Of a DNA stretch of 64,000 nt, positions 48,992 to 58,404 are shown piece after piece; position 1 is the first letter of the stretch; every line of letters starts with the position of its first letter. The notes beneath the pieces are model-generated. The model saw only the letters and a list, made by a program, of their open reading frames with translations. It ran no database searches and was not told the origin of the DNA. The stretch lies in contig JANAVB010023996.1 in NCBI GenBank assembly GCA_029216955.1, forward strand, positions 17,040,142 through 17,104,141, read 5' to 3'. The DNA is from Iris pallida (taxonomy: Eukaryota; Streptophyta; Magnoliopsida; Asparagales; Iridaceae). A program made the position numbers and the translations under genes.

Positions 48992-48992
48992 T
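47003..48992 (-). mobile_element. LINE copy 4, 5' part (ORF1)
   Basis: Minus-strand LINE 5' half running from the ATG at 48991 to the LTR junction at 47003, within the C-terminal codons of ORF1. It ends at the same ORF1 position from which the 3' half resumes at 23853, sharing gaaac. A (TA)n tract (48998-49037) lies 7 bp before the ATG. Both halves are closest to LINE 1. Confidence 0.9.
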
Positions 48993-48994
48993 AA

Positions 48995-48997
<3 letters not shown>

Positions 48998-49037
<40 letters not shown>
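48998..49037. repeat. (TA)n tract at the 5' end of LINE 4
   Basis: A 40-bp TA run directly outside the LINE 4 start. Confidence 0.95.
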
Positions 49038-49040
<3 letters not shown>

Positions 49041-49265
49041 ACCCTATTATTTCATTACGAATAGCTTGATCCAATACCATGCATATAGGCTGATAGGTAG
49101 TATGTGTTTTCTTACTTGAGTCGTGTAAATGTATACTTAAGAATCTGGATTCTGAAACTTGATATACTTGTAAAGATGAAACAAATAAAAATTGTATGAG
49201 AAAATTATACTAAATTATTTTCCTACATGGGTTTAGACTTTAGAAGGATAGACTAAACTCCTAGG

Positions 49266-49395
49266 GTTACTGTATCATACGATAAGTGATATATGGTACA
49301 CAGACAAATCGATATGTGATATATGGTACACTATCATACGATACACGATATGATACGTGATACACGGTACCCAAGCGAATCGATACGGAGTTGAC
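49266..49395. repeat. ATACGATA / TATCGTAT-type repeat cluster
   Basis: Tandem and inverted variants of the words GATACACGATA, GATATATGGTACAC and CATACGATA. It resembles the GTATCGG cluster near 7955 and may be a decayed foldback element. The ends are not defined. The 228 bp before it (49038-49265) hold nothing I recognise. Confidence 0.5.
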
Positions 49396-49585
49396 AGCCT
49401 CTCTATATAGTAATGCTACACAAGGAAAGAAAGACAAGGAAACTCTAAGTAATCGATCAAATAACAATATCATGTCGGCTTAGGGTTAAATTTCCAGTTG
49501 TTTCCATATGTTTTTTTACTAGGCAAAACTTTAGCTTCCATCATTATTAGCCACTATCAGTAAATTGAAATACAATATATAAACA

Positions 49586-49750
49586 CCAAGCTATCGGTAA
49601 GCAATTATTAGTATACTAAATAGTATGAAATTTTGAGGTTAAAGGATTTTTATAAATGAACACCCTGACCAAGCTATCCGTAAGCAAATTATTAGTTTAA
49701 TAAATAGTTTGAAAATTTGAGGTTGAAGGATTTTTACAACGAACCCCCCC
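49586..49750. repeat. 83-bp tandem duplication
   Basis: Two diverged copies start at CCAAGCTAT (49586 and 49669), each with AAGCAA...TTATTAGT and GAGGTT...AAGGATTTTTA. The period is 83 bp. It is non-coding. Confidence 0.75.
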
Positions 49751-51210
49751 ATTAACTCAAATGTACGTTTTTAATAGTATATTAGAAGGTTATGTATGGA
49801 TTCATTTCATAGACATCCGACGATGTTTTACTTTGGCTGTCGGCTATCTGACGCAAAAGCAAGGTTGTTATTGTTGTAGTAAAAGCAAGGTTCATAGTAT
49901 TGTCGATACCGTTGTCCATTGGCCATATACCAATATTTGGGGTCACTTTTGTGGTCAATTCACCCAAGAAGGATTAAAAGGAAAAGAGAGAAGTACAAAA
50001 AAAGTCAATATCTACACAATAATTTGGTCGTGTCTAAGATCAACATGCTATATCGTATTGATCATATTTATCATCGATACATTATAACTATGACCATTTT
50101 GTCAATGTTGTATATTTATAAATTGACATCGTTCACCCATCTTAAAATTATTCCATTCAAAACTATATATTGTGGGTATATTTTATCTAAAAAGCAAGTA
50201 AATTAAAACGATTCCTAAACTTCGATTCGAAGTTGCCCATACTGTCAATACCTGTCTGCTAATACCGGTAATCATAAGAAGGATCTGAGTCCGATTCCAA
50301 TACCTATAATTCGAACTTTGATTAGAAGGTTTTCAGTTTACATAACATTAGCTGGGAGGACTTATCTTCTCCGCTCAAGCAGGCTCACCTAAGCACTAGC
50401 TGTCCTTTTGGAGCCTAGGTGCTTGCTTTTTTAAAACAATGGGTATGACAAGCATGCATGGCTACCTTTAGGGGTGCAAGTAGGTTGGATCGACCTGGAT
50501 CTGATGATTGTAATATATTTGGCCACTTGTATACCTGACCTTGCTCGTATTACCTTGTTTATGATCTAGACCCAAATATAGATGTGTCCTGATCGAAATT
50601 AGAACACAATCATAAAGAGTATGGATATGGATAAACATCCTAAACTAATTAGAATTATGTTTAGATGTAAAAGTCAAATATGACTTTTAAGAGAAACTGC
50701 ACGAGGTGAGATTTATTGTAGAAGAAACGCTGAGAAAATGAGCAATATGCTCCTTCCCCAGAGGTATATGTAAAATAATCTTCATTTAATTAAAGAAGTT
50801 GAGTTGTGTGCCTTTACTGGTAACTGGTAATAAAAGCTTTATTGGTCCACTTGTGAAGACCTCGTCTCCCTACAAGAAAGAAGACTTGGATAACGTTGGC
50901 GATAATTGATTTTGTTTGTTAGTAGCTTAAATCGGTAAAGTTGTTAATGTACGCTCTTTCGATAAAATTGAGCAGACATGAAGTGTTTTATTGTGTCCAA
51001 TGGTGCCATGATCTTTTGGGGAAGTGTCAAGATGTGTTTGAAATGCAAAATGTATATATTTTTTTTAAATTGCGGATAAGCAATTCAAAGTGTATGATTG
51101 ATTTTGGGAAGTGTCTAAAAGTGTGTTACTTGGATCATACAAGTTCAATATCTATCATCTATGCTGCAATGCGTCTTATGTCAAACTTCAAACTGCCTTG
51201 TCTTGCAAGA
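49751..51210. other. Unassigned non-coding stretch
   Basis: Contains a lone hAT-type terminus TAGGGGTGCAAG at 50469 with no partner found, and a short fragment of the CCTAGG/TTTTTTAAAACAA repeat family near 50370-50440. Open frames here are short and unlike genes. No MTA exon was found. Confidence 0.5.
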
Positions 51211-51328
51211 GTTTTCATTTATCCATTCAATATTTGTCCATTCTTAGGGGGGTTAGTCTATCAGTATTTGAGTTTTTCATTTATCCATTCAATATTTTTC
51301 CGTTCTTAGGGGGATTAGTCAAAAAAGA
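51211..51328. repeat. 61-bp tandem duplication at an element boundary
   Basis: GTTTTCATTTATCCATTCAA plus TTCTTAGGGGG occurs twice, about 61 bp apart. The duplicate carries the first bases of the TIR of the element beginning at 51309, so the duplication arose after or during that insertion. Confidence 0.7.
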
Positions 51329-52463
51329 TTTCAGAATCAAAGGGAGCGATTTTAAAATCCAATATTAGTCAATTGCGGTTTAATAATGAGATTCATAAAT
51401 CACCCTTTAGTCAATGGTTATTTTAAAATCACAAAAATTGAGGACGTTTGAATCACATCTTTAATTGTTTGCCAGTTTCCTTCATCTGAAAACACATTCT
51501 ATACTCGTGTGATTTTAAATCTCACAATAGAAAAAAGTCCCCCATTATTTGTTCCAACCCGTGTTGGTTAGAATCCCATCTTAAGTCCGCCACTGTTCGT
51601 CCCATCCCGTATTGGAAATGGAGAACCCGAAGCCCTCCATATCTCCTCCCATCGTGCCATTTTGGTTGCGGACAACATACTAATGTTCTCTATCCCTCTG
51701 TTATGTCTTCCCCTCCTCATCTTCCCCCACGTCTCAATCCTGAGTATCTCCGCGGTGCACGCCGGAACTTGTTACATCGATGACTCTTCGCACTCCCTAC
51801 ACGTTGATCCTTTCGTCTACTATGGTCAATGCTGCCTCGTTCAAAACCTCAAAGCTTTCAATTCTCTGTGGCCCTCGTTTTCGTCGTAGGAATCATCGGT
51901 CATCTTGTCGTCCATTTTGCCAAAACGGAAATTTTGGAGGCCTAGTCCATTTTGTGGTCCTACGATTTCGGAAATAGGTGGGGAAGTCTTCGTTGCACTT
52001 ACCTGTCTTTGCCAAGATGAAATGTATACTATAGGTTCTACTAATTATATGCTATTTAATTTTGTATAGTTACTTATGGGTTAGTAATTTTTAGGCTAAT
52101 TCTGATAAGATTGTACAAAAGTATAATTTAGACTAGTTTGTTATCTAGAAAATTAATTGTATAAATACTATGACAAATAATTATAATATTAATTATTTAA
52201 TAATTGAATTATAATAAAAACTTTAATAATATTTTTAAATAAATTACTTTTCATTAACTCATTTTATTATTATCCAAATTGAAATATATTGAAACAATTT
52301 GGTATTTGAGATGTGATTTTAGAAACACACTGCCTGGGACTAGGTTTTAGAATCACAATCTCACGCAATGCTCAAATCACTATGTATGGCTGAAATCCCT
52401 GTGCTTGTGATTTTGAAATCACAGCTTCACTGTGATTCTGAAATCTATTTTGACCAACCCCCC
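51309..52463. mobile_element. PIF/Harbinger-like non-autonomous element
   Basis: 1155 bp with imperfect TIRs of over 30 bp: GGGGGATTAGTCAAA...AGATTTCAGAAT on the left and its complement ending CCAACCCCCC on the right. A 3-bp TTA flanks both ends (51306-51308 and 52464-52466), the standard Harbinger target duplication. The centre (about 51560-51980) is more GC-rich than the arms and could be captured host sequence, though I cannot name it. Confidence 0.75.
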
Positions 52464-52595
52464 TTAATGAATATTGTTGGTCCCTGCCAAAGATCCAGAG
52501 TTGTATAAGGGTTGAGGGTTAAGCATTTATACTATTCCAACAATTATGAATATCAATGCATGTTTTCCTGAACTCATGCAATGCTTTTACTGCAG

Positions 52596-52675
52596 ATGTA
52601 CGCCATGTTGGAGAGAATAAGCCCAAGGACCAGGAAGCTGGAATTGTTTGCCCGAATGCACAATACACAAGCGGG
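52596..52675 (+). CDS. MTA: MTA (METTL3-type m6A methyltransferase), penultimate exon
   Basis: MTA is the catalytic METTL3-family subunit of the nuclear complex that makes N6-methyladenosine in mRNA. This 80-bp exon follows TTTTACTGCAG and ends before GTATGT. It encodes MYAMLERISPRTRKLELFAR and six more residues, homologous to the segment IERLSPGTRKIELFGR of METTL3 proteins near the end of the MT-A70 domain. It leaves two bases of a Gly codon, completed by the first base of the exon at 58869. The catalytic DPPW motif lies further upstream in the family, outside this window. No earlier exon was found in 52.6 kb to the left. Confidence 0.87.
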
Positions 52676-53224
52676 GTATGTTCTTCTACTCGAGCTCCAG
52701 TTGCTATATGTTTCTCTTCCCTAGAAATTTTTTATTCAATACATTATTTTGATTCGAAACTCTAAGTAACAAGTATATGATCTATTCCAAGTGATTTTTT
52801 TCTTCATAAATCTGGTAAGTTGTACATAACTGCATACAGAAGTTAGGTGCTATTTCTTACGTGGGTATTTTTCTGCAAAATTTTGGAGTAATTTCTTCTG
52901 GTATAGAGTAACCTTCTGCACAGGTTCGATTCCCAATTAGTAAAAAAACCCTATATATTTTCAACTTTATTCCGACACTTTGATATTCTTGTCTCATATA
53001 TTTCTCTTTCATTTTGTTGATAAATGGTAATTTTTACTCTTGATTATCTCTCTTCCTCTCTATTCTACATACATTGTGTTTTGGCTAGGTAGGCACTCTA
53101 AAAAATCACTGTACCAACAAGGTAGGCACACTAAAACCATAATTCTCTTCTCAACATCAGATAGTTGAACTGTTTGTTTGACTTAAGTTCTTCGCACCAA
53201 GTATGGATGAACTTAGTAGGTACA

Positions 53225-53860
53225 TTAAGTATCAGGTTCTTCAGTTAATCTTTGCCAATGACAGAGTGTTAGTTGAGAAGGTGAAGGGTTTAATTTCTAA
53301 AGTAGGAATGTGGACAGAAGCAAAAGTATAAAGAATTCATCATTAGGATAAAAAAGAAGTGTATAAATTGTATTTAAGCATGTTAAAAGCAAGAGGTTAG
53401 TAATTCAGATTGATGATGAGATTGAGGAGGATGTTTATTGGAGTTGCTGTTTAGGAGGTTTCGATAGGGTTATAGCGTGATTGCTTCTCAGTGTTGATGT
53501 ATTCCCAGGTGCTATATGATTGTTGAGTACCCTCTAAATTGGGCCAACTTTATGGAGATGGACATAATATCATGGTGTTTTATTGCCAACCATGAAAATG
53601 TATAATAAGTTGGAAGGGAATTTTGCAAGACAACTAGTACAGAAGCCATTCCCCATTGGCTCAAAGAATAGCAATAGGAAGTTTCTCCAAAAACATGGGT
53701 ACCACTGCAATGAGAGTGTTGAGATGGATGAATTACGACAGTACATTAAAAAGATGGGATAAAATACGACTGTACTTGTGGTAAGTTAGAGGGGTCCTCA
53801 ATCGTGAAAGATGAGAGGAAATTGCTGACGCAGTTTTAGACCACTGTGCTACAAATTGGA
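53225..53860 (+). mobile_element. Decayed RTE-type LINE remnant
   Basis: Broken plus-strand frames recall the end of RTE-clade RT. A LFANDRVLVE-like stretch (about 53250) sits at the place of the catalytic FADD. EIEEDV follows near 53430, then KLEGNF near 53610 and MRVLRWM near 53715, in the order expected for that family. There are many stops and frameshifts. This family differs from the L1-type LINEs elsewhere in the window. Confidence 0.5.
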
Positions 53861-54062
53861 TTAATTGACTAATGGTTGGCTCTGTAATCTGGTTAATCAA
53901 GTGGCCATTGAGAAGAATATTGGCATGTAACTGTGACTATTAGGCACCATAAAATCCAATTATTCGGCAATCAGCCCTAGACCGATGCCACAATGAAACC
54001 ACCTATAAACACTGGTATGCATGTATAATGTAGATTAATAAATACACCTGTTAGGAGTAATA

Positions 54063-55069
54063 AGTGTTTTGAAAAATGGTTCGAACTGGACGGTTGACCC
54101 AGTTGGACCATGAAAATGTGTTCACACCGGTCCGGTTCGATTGGTTGAACTGCTCGAACGGTTGAACCACTCAAAACCAGATTGAACTGTTCGAATAGAT
54201 CGAACCCGTTAACCTGGCCGCGGTTCAGCTAAACCAAAACGGTTCAATTAGTAACAATTAAATTCAGTTTTTTTGAGTTTTTCATGATTCGAACACAGGA
54301 CCTCCAATACACATACAAGTTCCTTGACCACTAGGCTAGTTAAAGTTGGATGTCAAAGTTTTATTTCCATTTTATTTTATTATTTTTACATGCCCTATTT
54401 CCATTCTTAAATATACTCTTTTAAGGTTTTAGGTAGTTCAAAGAAAACTTACAATTATGCTACTAAATATATTACTTTTCCCATTCTAGTATATATACTC
54501 TTAAGGTTTAGCCCTTTAGGTTGTTCAAAGATAACCTATTACTCTTCTGATGTGAGAATAAAACTTGTTATTTGAAAGGTTTTGAAATGTTGTGTTAGTC
54601 AAGACTCACACAAGCCGAACAGGCAAACACTGTGCCTAAATCAAATGTTCACCTATATAACAACACCACTCCTTGTTGTCCCTATGAAACATAATATTTG
54701 TAATTCTTTCGATATTCATGTTTATCTAATTTAGAATTATAATAGAAAAAAATGTTTCAATGTAGGTTTTAATACGATAGGAATAGATAATTTATTGTAG
54801 TTGTGATCTTCTTTCTTGTGTATTTTCTTATAATTATTTTGTAAAATAATGTTATGAATCATGATAATATATATATTAACCTTGACAGGATGTTAACTAA
54901 AAAATAATGTATAAATTTTAGATATAATTTTCATTAAAGTTATTATTACGTAAGCATCTTTGAACTGAATGGCCCGACTGGTGGGGAGTGGAGCATCTTT
55001 GAACTGAATGGCCCGACTGGTGGGGAGTGAAGCTTATCGAATCAATAGTTGAACTGGTTTTTAAACATT
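54063..55069. mobile_element. Mutator-like MITE with 9-bp target duplication
   Basis: 1007 bp. Left end AGTGTTTTGAAAAATGGTTC and right end ...GAACTGGTTTTTAAACATT are imperfect complements, followed inward by GGTTCGA/TCGAAC-rich arms. The perfect 9-mer ggagtaata flanks it at 54054-54062 and 55070-55078, as for Mutator-type transposases. Near 54240-54370 lies a TCGAACACAGGACC...CTAGGCTAG segment, a common plant repeat motif. It is non-coding. Confidence 0.8.
54953..55030. repeat. 39-bp tandem duplication inside the MITE
   Basis: Two copies of AGCATCTTTGAACTGAATGG plus GGGAGTG(G/A), identical but for the final base, period 39 bp. The near identity indicates a recent duplication. Confidence 0.9.
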
Positions 55070-55078
55070 GGAGTAATA

Positions 55079-55714
55079 GGATCATTGTTAGCATTTCTGG
55101 AGATCAGGACCTGGGCTACACCAGACTAACATAGGCAATAAAAAGGGATTATAGTTGGCAATGTTACAGAAGAGGAGATTGCCCTCAATACACGAAGTTT
55201 GTTGGGGTCTAGGTCTAAGGATATAGCAAACTAACATAATAGCCAATAAGAACGAATATAATAGGTTTGTAATAATATGGAAGAGAAGAGATGGCCTGTA
55301 ATAGTGCTTGATGGTGGGAAAGGATTCGTGTAGCTAACCCAACCAGATTAAGTGACTTGTGTCCTTCCCCACTCCCTTCAGATCGCCAAGTTGCTAACCC
55401 TAGTCTCCTTGCAAAAGGAGAAGGGTGCGATCGAGCAATGTCCCGAAAGGCATGGTACAACAAGGAGGGCACTGATTCTGTCGTTGATCAGTCATTTCAA
55501 TACCAATGCCATACAACGACACGAACATCCCCCACCTACACACTCCAACCCCATCAGGCTTCTTTCTTTTTGATCTCCCATTTCCTTTTTTGCTTTCTTC
55601 TTTCTACCCATTTCTTCCCATAAGCTGCAATACCGTGCACAGGGTTAGAAGCCATCAAGTTTTAGGGCTTATTAAGTTAAAATAGGTTGGAAACAGTTCT
55701 TATAACATCATGAT
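55079..55714. other. Intron segment without recognised features
   Basis: There is no element boundary or exon-like sequence. A pyrimidine-rich tract lies at about 55560-55620. Overlapping short frames at 55352-55623 are judged chance. Confidence 0.5.
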
Positions 55715-56692
55715 CAAATGGACTCAGTAAAGCAATACAAATTGCTGAAATGAAACCCTTTATGCCAATTTTTAAGGCCTTGTTGTTTACCAATGCAAGG
55801 CACTTCTTCACATAATTGTTACTATCATGTACAGTATGTTCCTATTGAGCTTAATATGGATATTTTGTCATTTGGCTTATTTTTAAGTGCGCGTATGTCA
55901 TTAAATGTGCATCTAATATTTGTATATAAAGTTCAAACACAAATATTTTCCGAGTTTCTTTGAGCTGAACTGGAAGGAGCAGGTGTGGTTCAAGCACTTT
56001 ACTATCTAAGCCTCACTTTGTTGGTTTAAGGCTAGCTGTAGTTATTATTTGCTCAAGCTCTCAATAATATTGATCCAACTACAGGCTGTTCACAAATGGT
56101 TGGTTTGTTGACTTGTTCCTGCGGTACCAATAGTCTTTAGTGTATTTCTTGAATAACTTAAAGGACATCCTAGTGCCACGAGGCTCTTGTTACGCAGGGT
56201 CTCAAATGGACTCAGTAAAGCAGTACAAATTGCTGAAATGAAACCCTTTAGGCCAATTTTTAAGGCCTTGTTGTTTACCAATGCAAGGCACTTCGCACTT
56301 CACATAATTGTTACTATCATGTACAGTATGTTCCGATTGAGCTTAATATGGATATTTTGTCATTTGGCTTATTTATAAGTGTGCGGATGTCATTAAATTT
56401 GCATCTATTTTTTGTATATAAAGTTCAAACACATATTTTCCGAGCTTCTTTGAGCTGAACTGAAAGGAGCAGGTGTGGTTCTAGCACTTTACTATGTAAG
56501 CCTCACTTTGTTGGTTAAGGCTAGCTATAGTTATTATTTGCTCAAGCTCTCAATAATATTGATCTAACTACAGGTTGTTCACAAATGGTTTGTTTGTTGA
56601 CTTGTTCCTGCGGTACCAATAGTCTTAGTATATTTCTTGAATGAACTTAAAGGACATCCCAGTGCCACGAGGCTCTTGCTTACGCAGGGTCT
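55715..56692. repeat. Tandem duplication of about 489 bp
   Basis: Copy 1 is 55715-56202 and copy 2 is 56203-56692. Both begin CAAATGGACTCAGTAAAGCA and end with CTTACGCAGGGTCT or a one-base variant. The end of each copy is the 3' part of the SINE; only copy 2 continues into the rest of it. The duplication therefore took place after SINE insertion, with one breakpoint inside the SINE. The copies differ by a few per cent by eye. Confidence 0.88.
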
Positions 56693-56814
56693 GGGGAGGG
56701 TCAAGATGTATGCAGCCTAGCCCCATATATATGGAGAGGCTGATTATATGACTCGAACCTATATCGTCGAGGATGCAAGCAACAAGCCTTACTGTTGCGC
56801 CAGGCAATGCCTAC
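56646..56814 (-). mobile_element. Au-type SINE
   Basis: A tRNA-derived SINE read on the minus strand. Near its 5' end is TGGCGCAACAGTAAGG (box A region), then GGTTCGAGTC (box B), CAGCCTCTCC, GACCCTCCCCAGACCC, and the tail GCCTCGTGGCACTGGGATGT, which matches the known layout of Au SINEs. A perfect 15-bp target duplication tatttcttgaatgaa flanks it (56631-56645 and 56815-56829). A tail-only partial copy lies at the end of duplication copy 1 (about 56155-56202). Confidence 0.88.
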
Positions 56815-56831
56815 TATTTCTTGAATGAATT

Positions 56832-57142
56832 TGTTGTGAATCGACTCAATCGATTCACAAAAGAAAGCAAATAAAACAAAGAACAAGAGGAATAGAAACA
56901 GAATGATCTTTAATATAGGAAAAGAACAAAACTCCCAACTTTGATTGAACGGAACAAAGTAATAAAATCCTTCTTGATGACACTTGAGAGAGTTTTCTCT
57001 ATCCAAGCATCAAAGTAATGACGGCTAGCCCTGACTATAAATAGAAAAGAAAAGCAAACCCTAGGAGGATTATTGTGGTGAAAGACCACAATACCCCTTT
57101 ATGCCTAAATAACTGAAAGGCCTAAAAAGTGGGCCCGCATCA
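56832..57142 (-). repeat. 3' LTR of the TRIM-like element
   Basis: 311 bp, TG...CA. Near its left end lies an inverted repeat GTGAATCGA / TCGATTCAC. A short open frame within it is also present in the other LTR and is not regarded as a gene. Confidence 0.9.
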
Positions 57143-57204
57143 ATACCGTCCCCTAAAAGAGCCACCTTGTCCTCAAGGTGGAAATCTGGGAACTGCGTCT
57201 GTTG

Positions 57205-58062
57205 CTATAGCGGCCTCTTCCTCCGTCGGATCCTCCTCCTCCTCCTCCTCTTCCTCCATGGTGGTCGTCGTGGGGGTAGATCCCCTCTCTGGAAGTTGGC
57301 GGGATCCGTCGTTTCTCCACAAAAATTGCTGCCTCCGGTGTTCCTCGCCCCTCCTGGCGGCTCCGTCCCTCCCGTCCGAGCCGGAACTCCAGCTAAGCCC
57401 CTTCCCGAACCCGTGAACCTGTCACCGTAGTTCGAGGTCATCGTCCGACCCCCATAGGGGGCTCCAAGCCCTAGGGCCTCTCCCGGGTGTGGCGCCGGTC
57501 CGCCGGGACCGAAATGGTCGGCGGCGTCCGGCCACAGCCGCTCGCCGGCGGCTCCCCTGGCGCCGGCCGGCCCTGGGTGGCGGTCAGGGGTCGGCCAGCG
57601 GCCGCCCACAGCAGCCGCGGCCCCGCCTGGGCTCGCGCGGCCTGCTGTGGCGCTCCCGCGGCCCTCGGCTGCTGTCCGGCGGTGATCGCCGGCCGCCAGG
57701 GCCCAGCCTGGAGGTGCGGCGGCGACGGCGGTTGCGGGGCAGCGGCCGCCGGCCGGTCCTTCTTCCTCCTCGGTCGCCTCCCCCTCCGCAGGAGCAAACC
57801 CTAGTTGATCGCCTAGGGTTTGGGTTGTTACCGCCTCCGCTTCCTCGCCGTTGATCTTCTTCGAGATGTTTTGTAAGAGCGTCATTATGGCCGTCGTCTC
57901 CCTCCGCATGTCCCGCATCTCCGTGCGGAGTTCCTGGTTCGTGGAGGCTTGATCTTTAATGGAGGCCTCCATGGATTTCTTCAAGCTATCGATCTCGGCG
58001 GTGAAGTCCTCCCGAAGACCTCGGATCTTCTCGTCGATTGTGGTTCTCGTCCCGTCCGCCAT
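57205..58062 (-). CDS. ORF of the TRIM-like element, coiled-coil/Pro-rich, gag-like N-terminus
   Basis: 285 residues from the ATG at 58062, which is the first ATG after the primer binding site. Residues about 5-70 are charged and heptad-like (MADGTRTTIDEKIRGLREDF; repeated E/K/R with L/I/M), predicted coiled coil, as at the start of many plant Ty3/gypsy gag proteins. The remainder is rich in Pro, Ala and Gly, ending in an Arg-rich tail. No CCHC knuckle, protease or RT. I infer a shortened gag start kept in a non-autonomous element; whether it is translated is unknown. A longer frame reaching 58263 only reads into the LTR. Confidence 0.6.
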   Translation of the reverse strand: MADGTRTTIDEKIRGLREDFTAEIDSLKKSMEASIKDQASTNQELRTEMRDMRRETTAIMTLLQNISKKINGEEAEAVTTQTLGDQLGFAPAEGEATEEEEGPAGGRCPATAVAAAPPGWALAAGDHRRTAAEGRGSATAGRASPGGAAAAVGGRWPTPDRHPGPAGARGAAGERLWPDAADHFGPGGPAPHPGEALGLGAPYGGRTMTSNYGDRFTGSGRGLAGVPARTGGTEPPGGARNTGGSNFCGETTDPANFQRGDLPPRRPPWRKRRRRRRIRRRKRPL

Positions 58063-58074
58063 GGCTCGTAGAGT

Positions 58075-58086
58075 GCTCTGATACCA
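58075..58086 (-). promoter_or_regulatory. tRNA-iMet primer binding site
   Basis: Minus strand TGGTATCAGAGC, complementary to the 3' end of plant initiator tRNA-Met, two bases from the LTR at 58089. It sets the element's orientation. Confidence 0.92.
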
Positions 58087-58088
58087 GT

Positions 58089-58399
58089 TGTTGTGAATCG
58101 ACTCAATCGATTCACAAAAGAAAGCAAATAAAACAAAGAACAAGAGGAATAGAAACAGAATGATCTTTAATATAGGAAAAGAACAAAACTTCCAACTTTG
58201 ATTGAACGGAACAAAGTAATAAAATCCTTCTTGATGACACTTGAGAGAGTTTTCTCTATCCAAGCATCAAAGTAATGACGGCTAGCCCTGACTATAAATA
58301 GAAAAGAAAAGCAAACCCTAGGAGGATTATTGTGGTGAAAGATCACAATACCCCTTTATGCCTAAATAACTGAAAGGCCTAAAAAGTGGGCCCGCATCA
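58089..58399 (-). repeat. 5' LTR of the TRIM-like element
   Basis: 311 bp, two differences from the 3' LTR, followed by target duplicate gaatt. Confidence 0.9.
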
Positions 58400-58404
58400 G
58401 AATT

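Larger units (their letters stand above)
56832..58399 (-). mobile_element. Young non-autonomous LTR element (TRIM-like, 1.57 kb)
   Basis: Two 311-bp LTRs (56832-57142 and 58089-58399) begin TGTTGTG, end CGCATCA, and differ at only two bases by eye. The 5-bp target duplication gaatt is at 56827-56831 and 58400-58404. On the minus strand a perfect tRNA-iMet primer site TGGTATCAGAGC (58086 to 58075) lies two bases inside the right LTR, and a purine tract TTTTAGGGGACGGTAT precedes the left LTR. The internal 946 bp carry one ORF. It landed inside the right target duplicate of the SINE. Confidence 0.93.

Noticed and set aside
57487..57854. Plus-strand frames within the TRIM-like element
   Set aside because: They run antisense to the better supported ORF that begins after the primer binding site. 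They arise from high GC content.
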